Positions 8,749 through 16,791 of a DNA stretch of 64,000 nt are shown here, one piece after another (position 1 is the stretch's first letter; every line of letters starts with the position of its first letter). This stretch comes from CAZKJL01 sp964611095 (GTDB lineage: Bacteria > Patescibacteriota > Gracilibacteria > Peribacterales > Peribacteraceae): NCBI GenBank assembly GCA_964611095.1, contig CAZSWJ010000001.1:170970-234969 (forward strand), read 5' to 3'. The notes beneath the pieces are model-generated. The model saw only the letters and a list, made by a program, of their open reading frames with translations. It was not told where the DNA came from and ran no database searches. The position numbers and the translations under genes were made by a program.

Positions 8749-8841
8749 CGCACGTATCCGTAGCATCAATGCCCCTCAACGGGCCGTGGTTCTACGGGTG
8801 CGCGCGAGCCGCCCGTTTTTTTTGCTCCAACGTGGAGCAAA
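8749..8841 (+). promoter_or_regulatory. Structured rRNA leader with alternative hairpins (attenuator-like)
   Basis: Starting about 17 bases after the predicted transcription start, CGCAC+CCGTAG (8749-8763) can pair with CTACGG+GTGCG (8792-8802), enclosing a GCCC / GGGC hairpin (8771-8784). The same AACGGGC (8778-8784) can instead pair with GCCCGTT (8811-8817), directly followed by a T run, which is a terminator shape. The two folds exclude each other. A separate 9-bp hairpin (TTTGCTCCA / TGGAGCAAA) follows at 8821-8841. This looks like an attenuator or a small terminated RNA; no known riboswitch class is recognised. Confidence 0.5.
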
Positions 8842-8932
8842 CAGGGTGTCACGTTGCACGCCGTGCTCATTTGCACCATCGGCTGATGAAGAATTTCAAT
8901 CATGATTCAATTGTTTAACGGCCGTGACGGAC

Positions 8933-8977
8933 GGTACGTGTCTACGTACTGCCCGCATCATGGTACGTGAACAGCAC
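8933..8977 (+). other. 5' arm of the 23S processing stem
   Basis: Pairs with 13044-13084: GAACAGCAC with GTGCTGTTC, and TGCCCGC with GCGGGCA, with further pairing outside. Such a stem brings the two ends of pre-23S together for RNase III-type cleavage. Confidence 0.75.
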
Positions 8978-11145
8978 AATTTCACTTCCTTGTTACGCCG
9001 CAAGGCGTAGTAAGAAGTCTCGAATATTAAATGTTACTCAACGCATCACATGGATGCCTCGACTCTCTATTCCGATGAAGGACGTGGCCAGCTGCGATAT
9101 GCTTCGGTCAGCCGCTAGGCAGGCGCTACCAGCCGAAGATTTCCGAATGGGGAAACCCCATGGGTGGAATGACCCATGATCACCACGCAAGTGGTTGAAG
9201 GTATACTCCGCGAACTGAAACATCTAAGTAGCGGGGGAAAAGAAATCAATTACGAGATTGCCTTAGTAGTGGCGAGCGAACAGGCAATAGCCCAAACCCA
9301 TAAGCTTGCTTATGGGGGTTGTAGGACCTCTATAAACCGATTGCACAACCGTAGACGAACGACCTGGAACGGTCGGCCAAAGACGGTGATAGCCCAGTAG
9401 TCGAAACGCGAGTGCACGGCAGAGGATTCCTGAGTAAGGTCGGACACGTGAAATCCGGCCCGAATCCGGGTGGACCACCATCCAAGGCTAAACAGATAGG
9501 GAGATCAATAGCGGATAGTACCGTGAGGGAAAGGTGAAAAGCACCCCGAAAGGGGGATGAAATAGTTTCTGAAATGTGATGCGAACAACGAGTTGGAGCC
9601 CCTACCACCATGCTCTCAAAGTATGGCGGAAGCTCAATCAAAGAATCGGTACGGTTTTCATGTTATTAGGCACATGAAGATTGACTCTGATTCTTGAATT
9701 TCCACCAGAGAGTAGGGTGGTAGGGGTGACAGCATTCCTTTTGCCTAATGAGCCAACGACTTAGTTCTCAGCGGTGTGGCTAAGGCAGTTTCCTAGCCGA
9801 AGCCGGAGCGAAAGCGAGTCCGAATAGGGCGTTTTATCGCTGGGACTAGACCCGAAACCGGGTGAGCTACCCATGGGCAGGATGAAGGCTACCGAAAGGT
9901 AGCTGGAGGTCCGCACCATAATGTATCGCAAGACATTGGGATGACCTGTGGGTTGGAGTGAAAAGCTTACCGAACCCGGAGATAGCTGGTTCTCCTCGAA
10001 ATGTTTTTTGGAACAGCCTCGTAATATACGATAGGGGGTAGAGCTACTGTTTCGACAAGGGGGTCTTCTAGGCCTACCGAGTCCTGACAAACTCCGAATA
10101 CCTATCTTTTACAGTTACGGGAGTGAGACAGTGACAGCGAAGTGCCATTGTCGAGAGGGCAACAGCCCAGATCGTTTGCTAAGGTCCCCAAGAACAGTTA
10201 AGTATATCAAAGGAAGTGGTATCGCATAAACAACCAGGAGGTTTGCTTAGAAGCAGCCATCCTTTAAAGAAAGCGTAACAGCTCACTGGTCGATTGCGAT
10301 GCCGCGCCGAAAATTTACGGGATTAAACTGTTCACCGACGCAGCGAGTGCGTAGAACCTGAGGGTTCTATGCGCAGTAGAGGAGCGTTCTATTCAGCAAT
10401 GAAGCCCGACTGTAAGGTCGAGTGGAGCGGATAGAAGTGAGACTGTTGGCATGAGTAACCACAAGGCAGGTGAAAACCCTGCCCGCCGAATTCCCAAGGT
10501 TTCCCACGCAACGTCGATCGGCGTGGGGTTAGTCGGTCCTAAGGTGAGGCTGAAAAGCGTAGCCGATGGACAGCAGGTCAATATTCCTGCACCTTGCACA
10601 GATCGCCCAAGAGAGTAGTTTGAGAGCCTTATTGGCCTCTGGTCCACGCAAGTGGACCATGTCGACGAGGAAGGATGACTACGATCTAAGAAAGGCGTGA
10701 CGGAGACGGAACACCAGAGCGTCTATATTGACTGGACGTGGAAAGCACGAAGCGTTGAGAGCCGGAGGCAAATCCCCGGTTTGAGCAAAGTGTCGACCTA
10801 TTACCCCTCTTTGAGGGCTGAGTCTGAGTGTTTCGGCTTCCAAGAAAACCGTCGTTCTGAGAGATGTGCAAGACCGTACCGCAAACCAACACTGGTGGGA
10901 TGGTCGAGTAGACCAAGGCGATCGGGACAACTTGCGTTAAGGAACTCTGCAAAAAAGCGTCCGTAACTTCGGGATAAGGACTGCCCTGCGCAAGCGGGGC
11001 CGCAGCGAAAGGTGTCCCTGCGACTGTTTACCAAAAACACAGGTCCCTGCTAAGCCGTAAGGCGATGTATAGGGGCTGATGCCTGGCCAGTGCTAGAAGG
11101 TCACGTGAGGGGGTGTATGCCTCCGATCTAAGCCCTAGCGAACGC

Positions 11146-11192
<47 letters not shown>

Positions 11193-11897
11193 GGTCGGTT
11201 AACGACACTTGCCCGAATCACGAGCAATCGTGAGCACTAAGGAACTCGCTGTGTATGGTACGTCACTCAAGATTCATCTTGAGTTGCTTCGGCCGTAAGG
11301 CGCGAAGCGGACATAGATTTAGCAAAATCATCTTTCAATCGAGAAGAACGTCTTCTCGTTTCAGTTCCATGACAGAAATCCGTCGAAAGTACCGAATTAG
11401 TGATACAACGTAGCTATTTGCTGGAACATCCGAGTATGAAGCGGTACGACTTCGGTCGTGAAAATCCGTCTTCTGCGGACAATCAGCAGGAAATCTTATT
11501 CATTCATTTCATTCCCATGCGCTTAGCATCAGATTCACTTCGAGAACTGGAGGAACGATTCGGCAAAGATCCTCAACATGCCGATGATCTTCTCAGGCTC
11601 CGATTGGAAATGAGCGGAATGGAGCAAGCCGGGATCGGTGATCCCGAATTGGTGCTTCGGCACTTGGATGACTTCAGAGCTCGCGTCAGTGGCTCCGCAG
11701 AACTATAAGAGCTCCTCAGAGACTGCACGCTACGCATCCCGCATCCGCGGGATGATGATACAGTCCGATCCCTGCAGCGATGCAGGGTGGCGGGAATTCG
11801 TCCGCCTCTAAAACAAGCGCCGCCGATGTGGCGGAGGTATGTGCGCCTTGGCCTTTGAGCCAAGGACGTCGGTTAACCACCGACGGGAACCTCAATG
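11193..11897 (+). mobile_element. Group I intron in 23S rRNA after U1951 (E. coli numbering)
   Basis: Removing this stretch rejoins CCTTGTCGGGT to AAGTTCCGACC exactly as in uninterrupted 23S. P1 is visible: exon UCGGGU (11187-11192) pairs with intron GCCCGA (11211-11216), leaving the required U-G pair at the 5' splice site. The last intron base is G (11897), as in group I introns. The catalytic core shows P7 (GACTG near 11720 with CAGTC near 11761), P8 (CATCCCGC / GCGGGATG) and P9 (CCCTGCA / TGCAGGG). The site matches the position used by one of the Coxiella burnetii 23S introns. It contains a short reading frame. Confidence 0.88.
11400..11708 (+). CDS. Intron-borne small protein of unknown family
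   Basis: An open frame of about 102 codons from GTG at 11400, or 90 from ATG at 11436, lies in the peripheral part of the intron, ending 9 bases before the P7 strand region. The protein is acidic and helical (ELEERFGKDPQHADDLLRLR). It shows no LAGLIDADG, HNH or GIY-YIG motif, which are the endonuclease types usually found in such introns. A short frame just upstream (MTEIRRKYRISDTT) stops at 11411, so a decayed longer gene is possible. Function unknown; coding status is uncertain. Confidence 0.4.
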   Translation: MIQRSYLLEHPSMKRYDFGRENPSSADNQQEILFIHFIPMRLASDSLRELEERFGKDPQHADDLLRLRLEMSGMEQAGIGDPELVLRHLDDFRARVSGSAEL

Positions 11898-12206
11898 AAG
11901 TTCCGACCCGCACGAATGGTATCACGGTGGGGGTACTGTCTCGACGCAAGGCCCGGTGAAATTGCAGACCAGGTAAAAATGCCTGGTGAATCACGGTAGG
12001 ACGAAAAGACCCTATGAAGCTTTACTGTAGGCTGGCATTGTGCCATTGGTTTACGTGCGCAGGATAGGTGGGACCCTTTGAAGCGGTTGCTTTGGCAGCC
12101 GTGGAGGGGCCGTTGAGATACCACCCTCGTGTTCCGATGTCACTCACCTACGGTGTTAGAAGAGTTTTTCGTCAGATTTCTTCGTTCGTTTGCTGTCCCC
12201 TTGTGG

Positions 12207-12274
12207 GCGAGTAGCGGCGAGCGGGTAGCGGTTAGCATTTTTTGCTACGCGCTAACCGCTACCTTCTATCCGCC
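12207..12274. repeat. Palindromic word-repeat element (period 7) inside the 23S rRNA gene
   Basis: Left words GCGAGTA, GCGGCGA, GCGGGTA, GCGGTTA; loop with TTTTTT; right arm GCTAACCGCTACC. It forms the tip of an expanded domain V hairpin between the L1 stalk and the strand leading to the peptidyl transferase centre, flanked by rRNA-like pairing (for example CAGATTT near 12174 with AAATCTG near 12300). Same words as elements in the lysS gene and next to rplO and adk. Confidence 0.8.
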
Positions 12275-12616
12275 TCTCTGAGGTCGTGCAACGATGCGAA
12301 AATCTGATACGAATTTTTCTACCACCGTAGGGACATTGCTTGCTGGGCAGTTTAACTGGGGCGGTTGCCTCCTAAAAAGTAACGGAGGCGCGCGATGGTT
12401 ACCTAGCGCCGGATGGAAATCGGCGTAGTCGTGTAATCGCACAAGGTAGCCTAACTGTGAGACGGACATGTCGATCAGAAGCGAAAGCTGGTGATAGTGA
12501 TCCGGCAACCGAGCATTTTTAATGCTCTTACCACGTGGGTGGGTTGTCGCTCAACGGATAAAAGTTACTCTAGGGATAACAGGCTGATCGGTTCCAAGCG
12601 CCCATAGCGACGAACC

Positions 12617-12675
<59 letters not shown>

Positions 12676-12688
12676 TGGCTGTTCGCCA

Positions 12689-12733
<45 letters not shown>

Positions 12734-12774
12734 TGGCCTCTATCCTCCGTGATCGATTGGATAATTGCGGGAAC

Positions 12775-12805
<31 letters not shown>

Positions 12806-13043
12806 GAACCTCTGGTGTACCTGTTGTCGCGTCAGCGGCACTGCAGGGTAGCTATGTTCGGTCGTGATAACCGCTGAAAGCATCTAAGTGGGAAACACAT
12901 CCCAAGATCAATTATCCCCATAATCCCCCTTGAAGACTACGAGGTAGATAGGCCATAGGTGTACGCACAGCAATGTGTTTAGCCGAGTGGTACTAACGGG
13001 AGATTGAACATTTAATTTCGATTGTGCCTCGCACAATACTTCT

Positions 13044-13084
13044 GTGCTGTTCATGCATCATGAGCGGGCAATACGTGGACATGG
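13044..13084 (+). other. 3' arm of the 23S processing stem
   Basis: Complement of 8933-8977 (see that entry). A small hairpin (ATTGTGC / GCACAAT, 13021-13037) sits between the mature 3' end and this arm. Confidence 0.75.
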
Positions 13085-13148
13085 ATGAAGAGATTCTCCA
13101 TAGTCTGCAGTTGTCAGAATCAGATTGATCCTTTTTCATCAGCATTTT

Positions 13149-13266
13149 GTCTTGGTGCCTATAGCCTTGGGGCAACACCCGTTCCCATTCCGAACACGGC
13201 AGTTAAGCTCAAGCGCGCCGATGGTAGTATGGTTCCGCCATGCCAGAGTAGGTCGGTGCCAAGACA
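13149..13266 (+). rRNA. rrf: 5S ribosomal RNA
   Basis: The sequence carries the conserved CCCGTTCCCATTCCGAACAC segment. The terminal helix is TGTCTTGG / CCAAGACA. It lies about 130 bases after the 23S end, in the same transcription unit, and is about 118 bases long. The ends may be off by a few bases. Confidence 0.93.
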
Positions 13267-13280
13267 AAGTGCTGATTTAG

Positions 13281-13368
13281 ATCGCGAAAGGGACTACCGT
13301 CCCTCTCGCGGGCTCTCCCTGAAGCGGTGTCGCTCCAGACAGGCAGAGCCTGTCTTCGCGAACTTTTT
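13281..13368 (+). terminator. Terminator region after 5S rRNA
   Basis: Two successive hairpins: a stem with GGGAC / GTCCC extended by CGCGA and CTCTCGCG (13281-13312), then GACAGGC / GCCTGTC (13338-13354) followed by AACTTTTT. A weaker hairpin with TTTTTT follows near 13395-13410. The rest of the stretch to 13509 shows only a pyrimidine-rich segment before the next gene. Confidence 0.7.
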
Positions 13369-13509
13369 AAAGTCTGAAGCAAAGCTTGCCTTCGGCGATT
13401 TTTTAAACGTGTCTTTTGCAGAAGGGGATGCGGTTTTTCCACGTATTTGGGTGCAGAAATTGACGAGCCGACGTTCGTCATTACACTCACTCCAACCTCT
13501 CCCCCAATC

Positions 13510-13836
13510 ATGATCATGTCACGCTTCGACCGTATCCAGCCAAGGTCCGCAGATAACTCGATTCCTGCTTTCAAATTGAATGAACTTCGCCAGGATCCTC
13601 AGTTCAATACGACGTGGTCCCAGGTGTGCGACGCCGCACGCAGTGACTTTACGAGTCAGTACCACACCTTCTTTGCCGGCACGCCTCTCGATCAAGTCAC
13701 ACCCAATGATGCGGTTCGAGTGTTGCAGGCTCGCGACAACGTGCATGCCGATGAAAGCGATGCCATGAATCACTCGTGGTACAAGGGGCAGCCTGCTGGA
13801 AAAAGGAGCCGCAGGAATGCCGCTTCCAGACTGTAA
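13510..13836 (+). CDS. Hypothetical protein (108 aa)
   Basis: No family recognised. The product is a polar, probably soluble protein with many Asp, Asn, Gln and Arg residues; a basic C-terminal end (GKRSRRNAASRL) and one Cys. The ATG at 13510 follows a CT-rich stretch (CTCCAACCTCTCCCCCAATC), the same pattern as most starts in this window; an in-frame ATG upstream at 13447 has no such context. A strong bidirectional terminator follows 7 bases later. TACACT near 13481 could be its -10. Confidence 0.6.
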   Translation: MIMSRFDRIQPRSADNSIPAFKLNELRQDPQFNTTWSQVCDAARSDFTSQYHTFFAGTPLDQVTPNDAVRVLQARDNVHADESDAMNHSWYKGQPAGKRSRRNAASRL

Positions 13837-13843
13837 AACATAC

Positions 13844-13875
13844 AAAAAACGCCCCGATTGCTCAGGGCGTTTTTT
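13844..13875. terminator. Bidirectional terminator
   Basis: AAAAAACGCCC / GGGCGTTTTTT with a loop of about 10 bases separates the converging genes at 13510 and 13893. Confidence 0.9.
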
Positions 13876-13892
13876 GACGTAGGGATCTTTTT

Positions 13893-14072
13893 CTAGTTAC
13901 CGGTGGAGGAGTCGCCTCCGCCGAGGTTCACGTCGATGACCTGCGGCGTGCCGTTGTCATCGGCCTTGTTGTTCATCAGCTGGACGGCGAAGTATACGAC
14001 CGCGAGGACGGCCACGATGGCCACGATGCCGACGATGACGCTCATGCCTGAGTCATTGGAGTTATTGTCCAT
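13893..14072 (-). CDS. Small single-pass membrane protein (59 aa)
   Basis: A short acidic, Asn-rich N-terminus (MDNNSNDSGM) is followed by one strongly hydrophobic segment (SVIVGIVAIVAVLAVVYFAV, residues 11-30) and a polar tail ending in DVNLGGGDSSTGN. This is a typical one-helix membrane protein of unknown function. The ATG at 14072 is chosen over an upstream extension because a CT-rich leader (CCCTTCCCTCTTTT type) precedes it and the extension is Ser/Arg junk-like. It lies 37 bases downstream of a YeaQ/GlsB-like gene on the same strand and may be cotranscribed; both could be stress-related envelope proteins. Confidence 0.65.
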   Translation of the reverse strand: MDNNSNDSGMSVIVGIVAIVAVLAVVYFAVQLMNNKADDNGTPQVIDVNLGGGDSSTGN

Positions 14073-14109
14073 AAAAGAGGGAAGGGAAGAGGGGTAGAAA
14101 AGGAAAATG

Positions 14110-14352
14110 TTAGGCGCGTTTGATGACCTTGATGATGAAGAGGAAGACGACGGCACCGACGACGGACATGATGAGGAAGCCCATCGTGCCATAGGCCGTG
14201 AGGCCGAAGATGCCGAAGAGCCAGCCGCCCAGAACGGCACCGATGACGCCCACGATGAGGTCGCCGATGAGTCCGAAGCCCCCGCCTTTCACGAGAAGCC
14301 CGGCGATCCAGCCGGCAACGATGCCGATGACGATGGAGTAGAGAACGTTCAT
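14110..14352 (-). CDS. GlsB/YeaQ/YmgE-type membrane protein
   Basis: This 80-residue protein has three hydrophobic segments and the Gly-rich pattern of the transglycosylase-associated (GlsB/YeaQ/YmgE) family: GIVAGWIAGLLVKGGGFGL, GDLIVGVIGAVLGGWLFGIF and a final helix ending KVIKRA. Members are inner-membrane proteins of unclear role, often stress-induced. The start at 14352 gives the normal family length. It is divergent from the pseudouridine synthase gene; the 238-base gap between them holds a TTGACA at 14464 without a convincing -10 and no other feature. Confidence 0.85.
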   Translation of the reverse strand: MNVLYSIVIGIVAGWIAGLLVKGGGFGLIGDLIVGVIGAVLGGWLFGIFGLTAYGTMGFLIMSVVGAVVFLFIIKVIKRA

Positions 14353-14578
14353 GGGAAACGGAGAAAAAAGTAGAGATGAGCGTGCGAATGTCGGTGCCCA
14401 CGTTGGTGGCGGCATCCGAAACATTCCGCAGTACTGGCATTAAGACGTGTTAATCGATGTATATTGACAGGCATCGTTCGCAAATTGTGATCAAGTGGCT
14501 TTTGTATTCACGTGATAACACAGTAAAGAATGGCTTTGATCTGTGAAAAAACGGTCACCGAGACTCGTGTGAATACGC

Positions 14579-14584
14579 TACGAT
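14579..14584 (+). promoter_or_regulatory. -10 box giving a leaderless pseudouridine synthase mRNA
   Basis: TACGAT ends 6 bases before the ATG at 14591, so transcription would begin at the start codon. No clear -35 is seen. Confidence 0.4.
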
Positions 14585-14590
14585 GCATGC

Positions 14591-15343
14591 ATGCTCGAAC
14601 GACTCCAGAAGATTCTCTCACAGCGCGGCATCGCGTCTCGGCGTAAGTCCGAGGAGTACATCGAAGCGGGACTTGTGAAAGTGAATGGCAAAGTGATGAA
14701 GCTCGGCGACAAGGCCGACCCCGCGGTCGACACCATCGAGGTGGACGGCAAGGTTCTCGAGGAACGCACAAAAATGCTCTATTACGTGATGAACAAGTTG
14801 GTGGGGGTGGAGACAGTCAACATCGAGCGAACGACGCCTCAGGCGCCGAAGAAACATGAAAAAACGGTACGTGATGGCACGCGCACGGTCCGCGACATGC
14901 TGCCCGCCGAACTCCGGGGCCGCATCTTCCCCGTCGGTCGTTTGGACAAAGATTCCTCGGGACTCCTGCTCTTCACGAACGACGGCGTGCTCGCGTATCG
15001 GCTCACGCATCCCAAATTCAATCACGAGAAAGAGTACGAGGTCGAAACCGTACAGCCCATCAGCCCGCTGGTCTGCCGAAAGATCGAAGAAGGCTTCGAA
15101 ATGGACGGCGCCATGACCAAGCAACTCAAGTGCTGGAAAATCGCTCCGAACAGGGCTCGAGTGGTTCTGACGGAAGGCAAGAACCGCCAGGTGCGCCGCA
15201 TGTTCCAGCAGACCGGGTACACCGTGAAGTACCTCAAGCGCGTGCGTATCATGAACTTCACGGACGACGCACTCCCCCTCGGCGGACTCCGAGCCCTGAC
15301 GGAAGCGGAAAAGAACGAACTCCTGAAGTCCGTCGGTCTGTAA
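14591..15343 (+). CDS. rRNA pseudouridine synthase, RsuA/RluB/RluE family
   Basis: This 250-residue enzyme isomerises a uridine in rRNA. An N-terminal S4 RNA-binding domain (about residues 1-60, LQKILSQRGIASRRKSEE and VNGKV) precedes the catalytic domain with the family signature GRLDKDSSGLLLFTNDG, where Asp119 is the catalytic residue. EGKNRQVRRMF is the conserved C-terminal motif that binds RNA. RluB-like or RsuA-like specificity cannot be decided. It starts at the 23S/5S-distal side of a divergent pair and is followed by the beta-CASP gene 40 bases later. Confidence 0.93.
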   Translation: MLERLQKILSQRGIASRRKSEEYIEAGLVKVNGKVMKLGDKADPAVDTIEVDGKVLEERTKMLYYVMNKLVGVETVNIERTTPQAPKKHEKTVRDGTRTVRDMLPAELRGRIFPVGRLDKDSSGLLLFTNDGVLAYRLTHPKFNHEKEYEVETVQPISPLVCRKIEEGFEMDGAMTKQLKCWKIAPNRARVVLTEGKNRQVRRMFQQTGYTVKYLKRVRIMNFTDDALPLGGLRALTEAEKNELLKSVGL

Positions 15344-15369
15344 CGATTAGGATTTTCGTCGCAGCCCGC

Positions 15370-15375
15370 TAGAAT
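15370..15375 (+). promoter_or_regulatory. -10 box upstream of the beta-CASP gene
   Basis: TAGAAT ends 8 bases before the ATG at 15384; TTAGGA 17 bases upstream is a weak -35. Fits the near-leaderless pattern of other genes here. Confidence 0.4.
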
Positions 15376-15383
15376 CATCTCCG

Positions 15384-16787
15384 ATGGACATTGAGATCAT
15401 CTCCCACGGTGCGGCCCGAGAAGTCACCGGCACGTGTCACGAGATTCGCATCGGCGATACATCCATTCTGCTCGACTGCGGATTCTTTCAGGGCAAGCGA
15501 CGAGAGGCGGCCGAAAAGAACGCCCTCTTCACGTTCGATCCCAAAAAAATCGATGCCGTCGTGCTCTCCCATGCGCACATGGATCACAGCGGCCGTATTC
15601 CGCTGCTGTACAAGAAGGGCTTCCAGGGGCCGATTTACTGCACGTACGCAACGCAGGACCTCACGGCCGTCATGCTCCAGGACAGCGCGTACATCCAGGA
15701 GAAAGACGAAGACTTCTTCCGTCGTCACCTCAAGAATTCCATGATCCCGAGTCCGGGTCCGCTCTACACCATGAAGGATGCGAGCGAGTGCATGAAGTTG
15801 TTCGTCGGGAAAAATTATCACGAGCGGTTCCAGGTTGTCCCCGGCATCACGTGTCAGTTCTTCGAGGCCGGTCACATCCTGGGTTCGGCGATGGTGCTTC
15901 TGGAGATCGAGCTCCACGGCAAGAAAAAGCGCATCGGATTCTCCGGCGACATAGGGAGGAACACGCTTCCCATCATCCGCGACCCCGAGGCGATGCCGTC
16001 GGTCGACGTCCTCATTTGCGAAAGCACGTACGGCGATCGTGAGCACGACAGCATTCTCACCGCTCGCGACAAACTCCGTGACGTCATCATCAAAACAGCC
16101 GGACGCGGAGGGAAATTGCTCATTCCCGCATTCTCGCTCGAGCGCACCCAGGAAATCGTGTACGACCTGCATACGCTGTGGGATGCCAAGGAAATCCCCG
16201 CCATTCCCATCGTCATCGACTCTCCGCTCGCTTCCCGCGTCACCGATATTTTCCAAAAGCATCCCGAGTGCTACGACCAGGAGATGTACGAAAAATTTTT
16301 GAAGCGGGCGCACAATCCCTTCCAGTTTTCACTCGTCAGTTACACCGAGAGCGTCGATGAAAGCAAAGAGCTCAACGGCGCGCGCGGTCCCATGATCATC
16401 ATGGCGGGCAGCGGCATGTGTGAGGCGGGGCGCATTCGTCATCACCTGAAGAACGAGCTGGAAGATCCTCGAAACATGGTGCTTGCCGTGGGGTACATGG
16501 CCGAGAACACGCTCGGGCGCAGGCTCATCGATCCGCAGTACACGGATGTGAAAATCTTCGATGAAATCATCCGCAAGAAAGCCGAGATTCAGTACATCAA
16601 CGCGTACTCGGGCCACGCCGACAAGAACGACTTGGATCGATTCATTCAGGCCGTTCCGGATCTCAAGCAGCTGTTCCTCGTGCACGGCGAAGAGCGCGGC
16701 ATGTTCGCGCTTGCCGAGAGAAACGCCGTCGCCAAAAAGATCGACGTGGAGCTTCCCGAGCGCGGGAAGGAGTACATCATTTCGTAA
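15384..16787 (+). CDS. Metallo-beta-lactamase/beta-CASP ribonuclease (CPSF73/YSH1-like)
   Basis: This 467-residue protein has the metallo-beta-lactamase zinc site HAHMDHSG (His63, His65, Asp67, His68), His164 in EAGHILGSAM and Asp189 in FSGDIG. The beta-CASP insert and RNA-specificity (RMMBL) part follow, with PAFSLERTQEIVYDL, MAGSGMCEAGRIRHHL and NAYSGHAD. The layout matches COG1236 RNA exonuclease/endonuclease proteins rather than RNase J, which has a longer C-terminus. It probably processes or degrades RNA in the cytoplasm. It converges with the lysS-HD gene, the two stops being 4 bases apart. Confidence 0.9.
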   Translation: MDIEIISHGAAREVTGTCHEIRIGDTSILLDCGFFQGKRREAAEKNALFTFDPKKIDAVVLSHAHMDHSGRIPLLYKKGFQGPIYCTYATQDLTAVMLQDSAYIQEKDEDFFRRHLKNSMIPSPGPLYTMKDASECMKLFVGKNYHERFQVVPGITCQFFEAGHILGSAMVLLEIELHGKKKRIGFSGDIGRNTLPIIRDPEAMPSVDVLICESTYGDREHDSILTARDKLRDVIIKTAGRGGKLLIPAFSLERTQEIVYDLHTLWDAKEIPAIPIVIDSPLASRVTDIFQKHPECYDQEMYEKFLKRAHNPFQFSLVSYTESVDESKELNGARGPMIIMAGSGMCEAGRIRHHLKNELEDPRNMVLAVGYMAENTLGRRLIDPQYTDVKIFDEIIRKKAEIQYINAYSGHADKNDLDRFIQAVPDLKQLFLVHGEERGMFALAERNAVAKKIDVELPERGKEYIIS

Positions 16788-16791
16788 GTGA

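Noticed and set aside
14461..14492. Perfect TTGACA at 14464 as a promoter
   Set aside because: No acceptable -10 at 16-18 bases; kept only as a remark.
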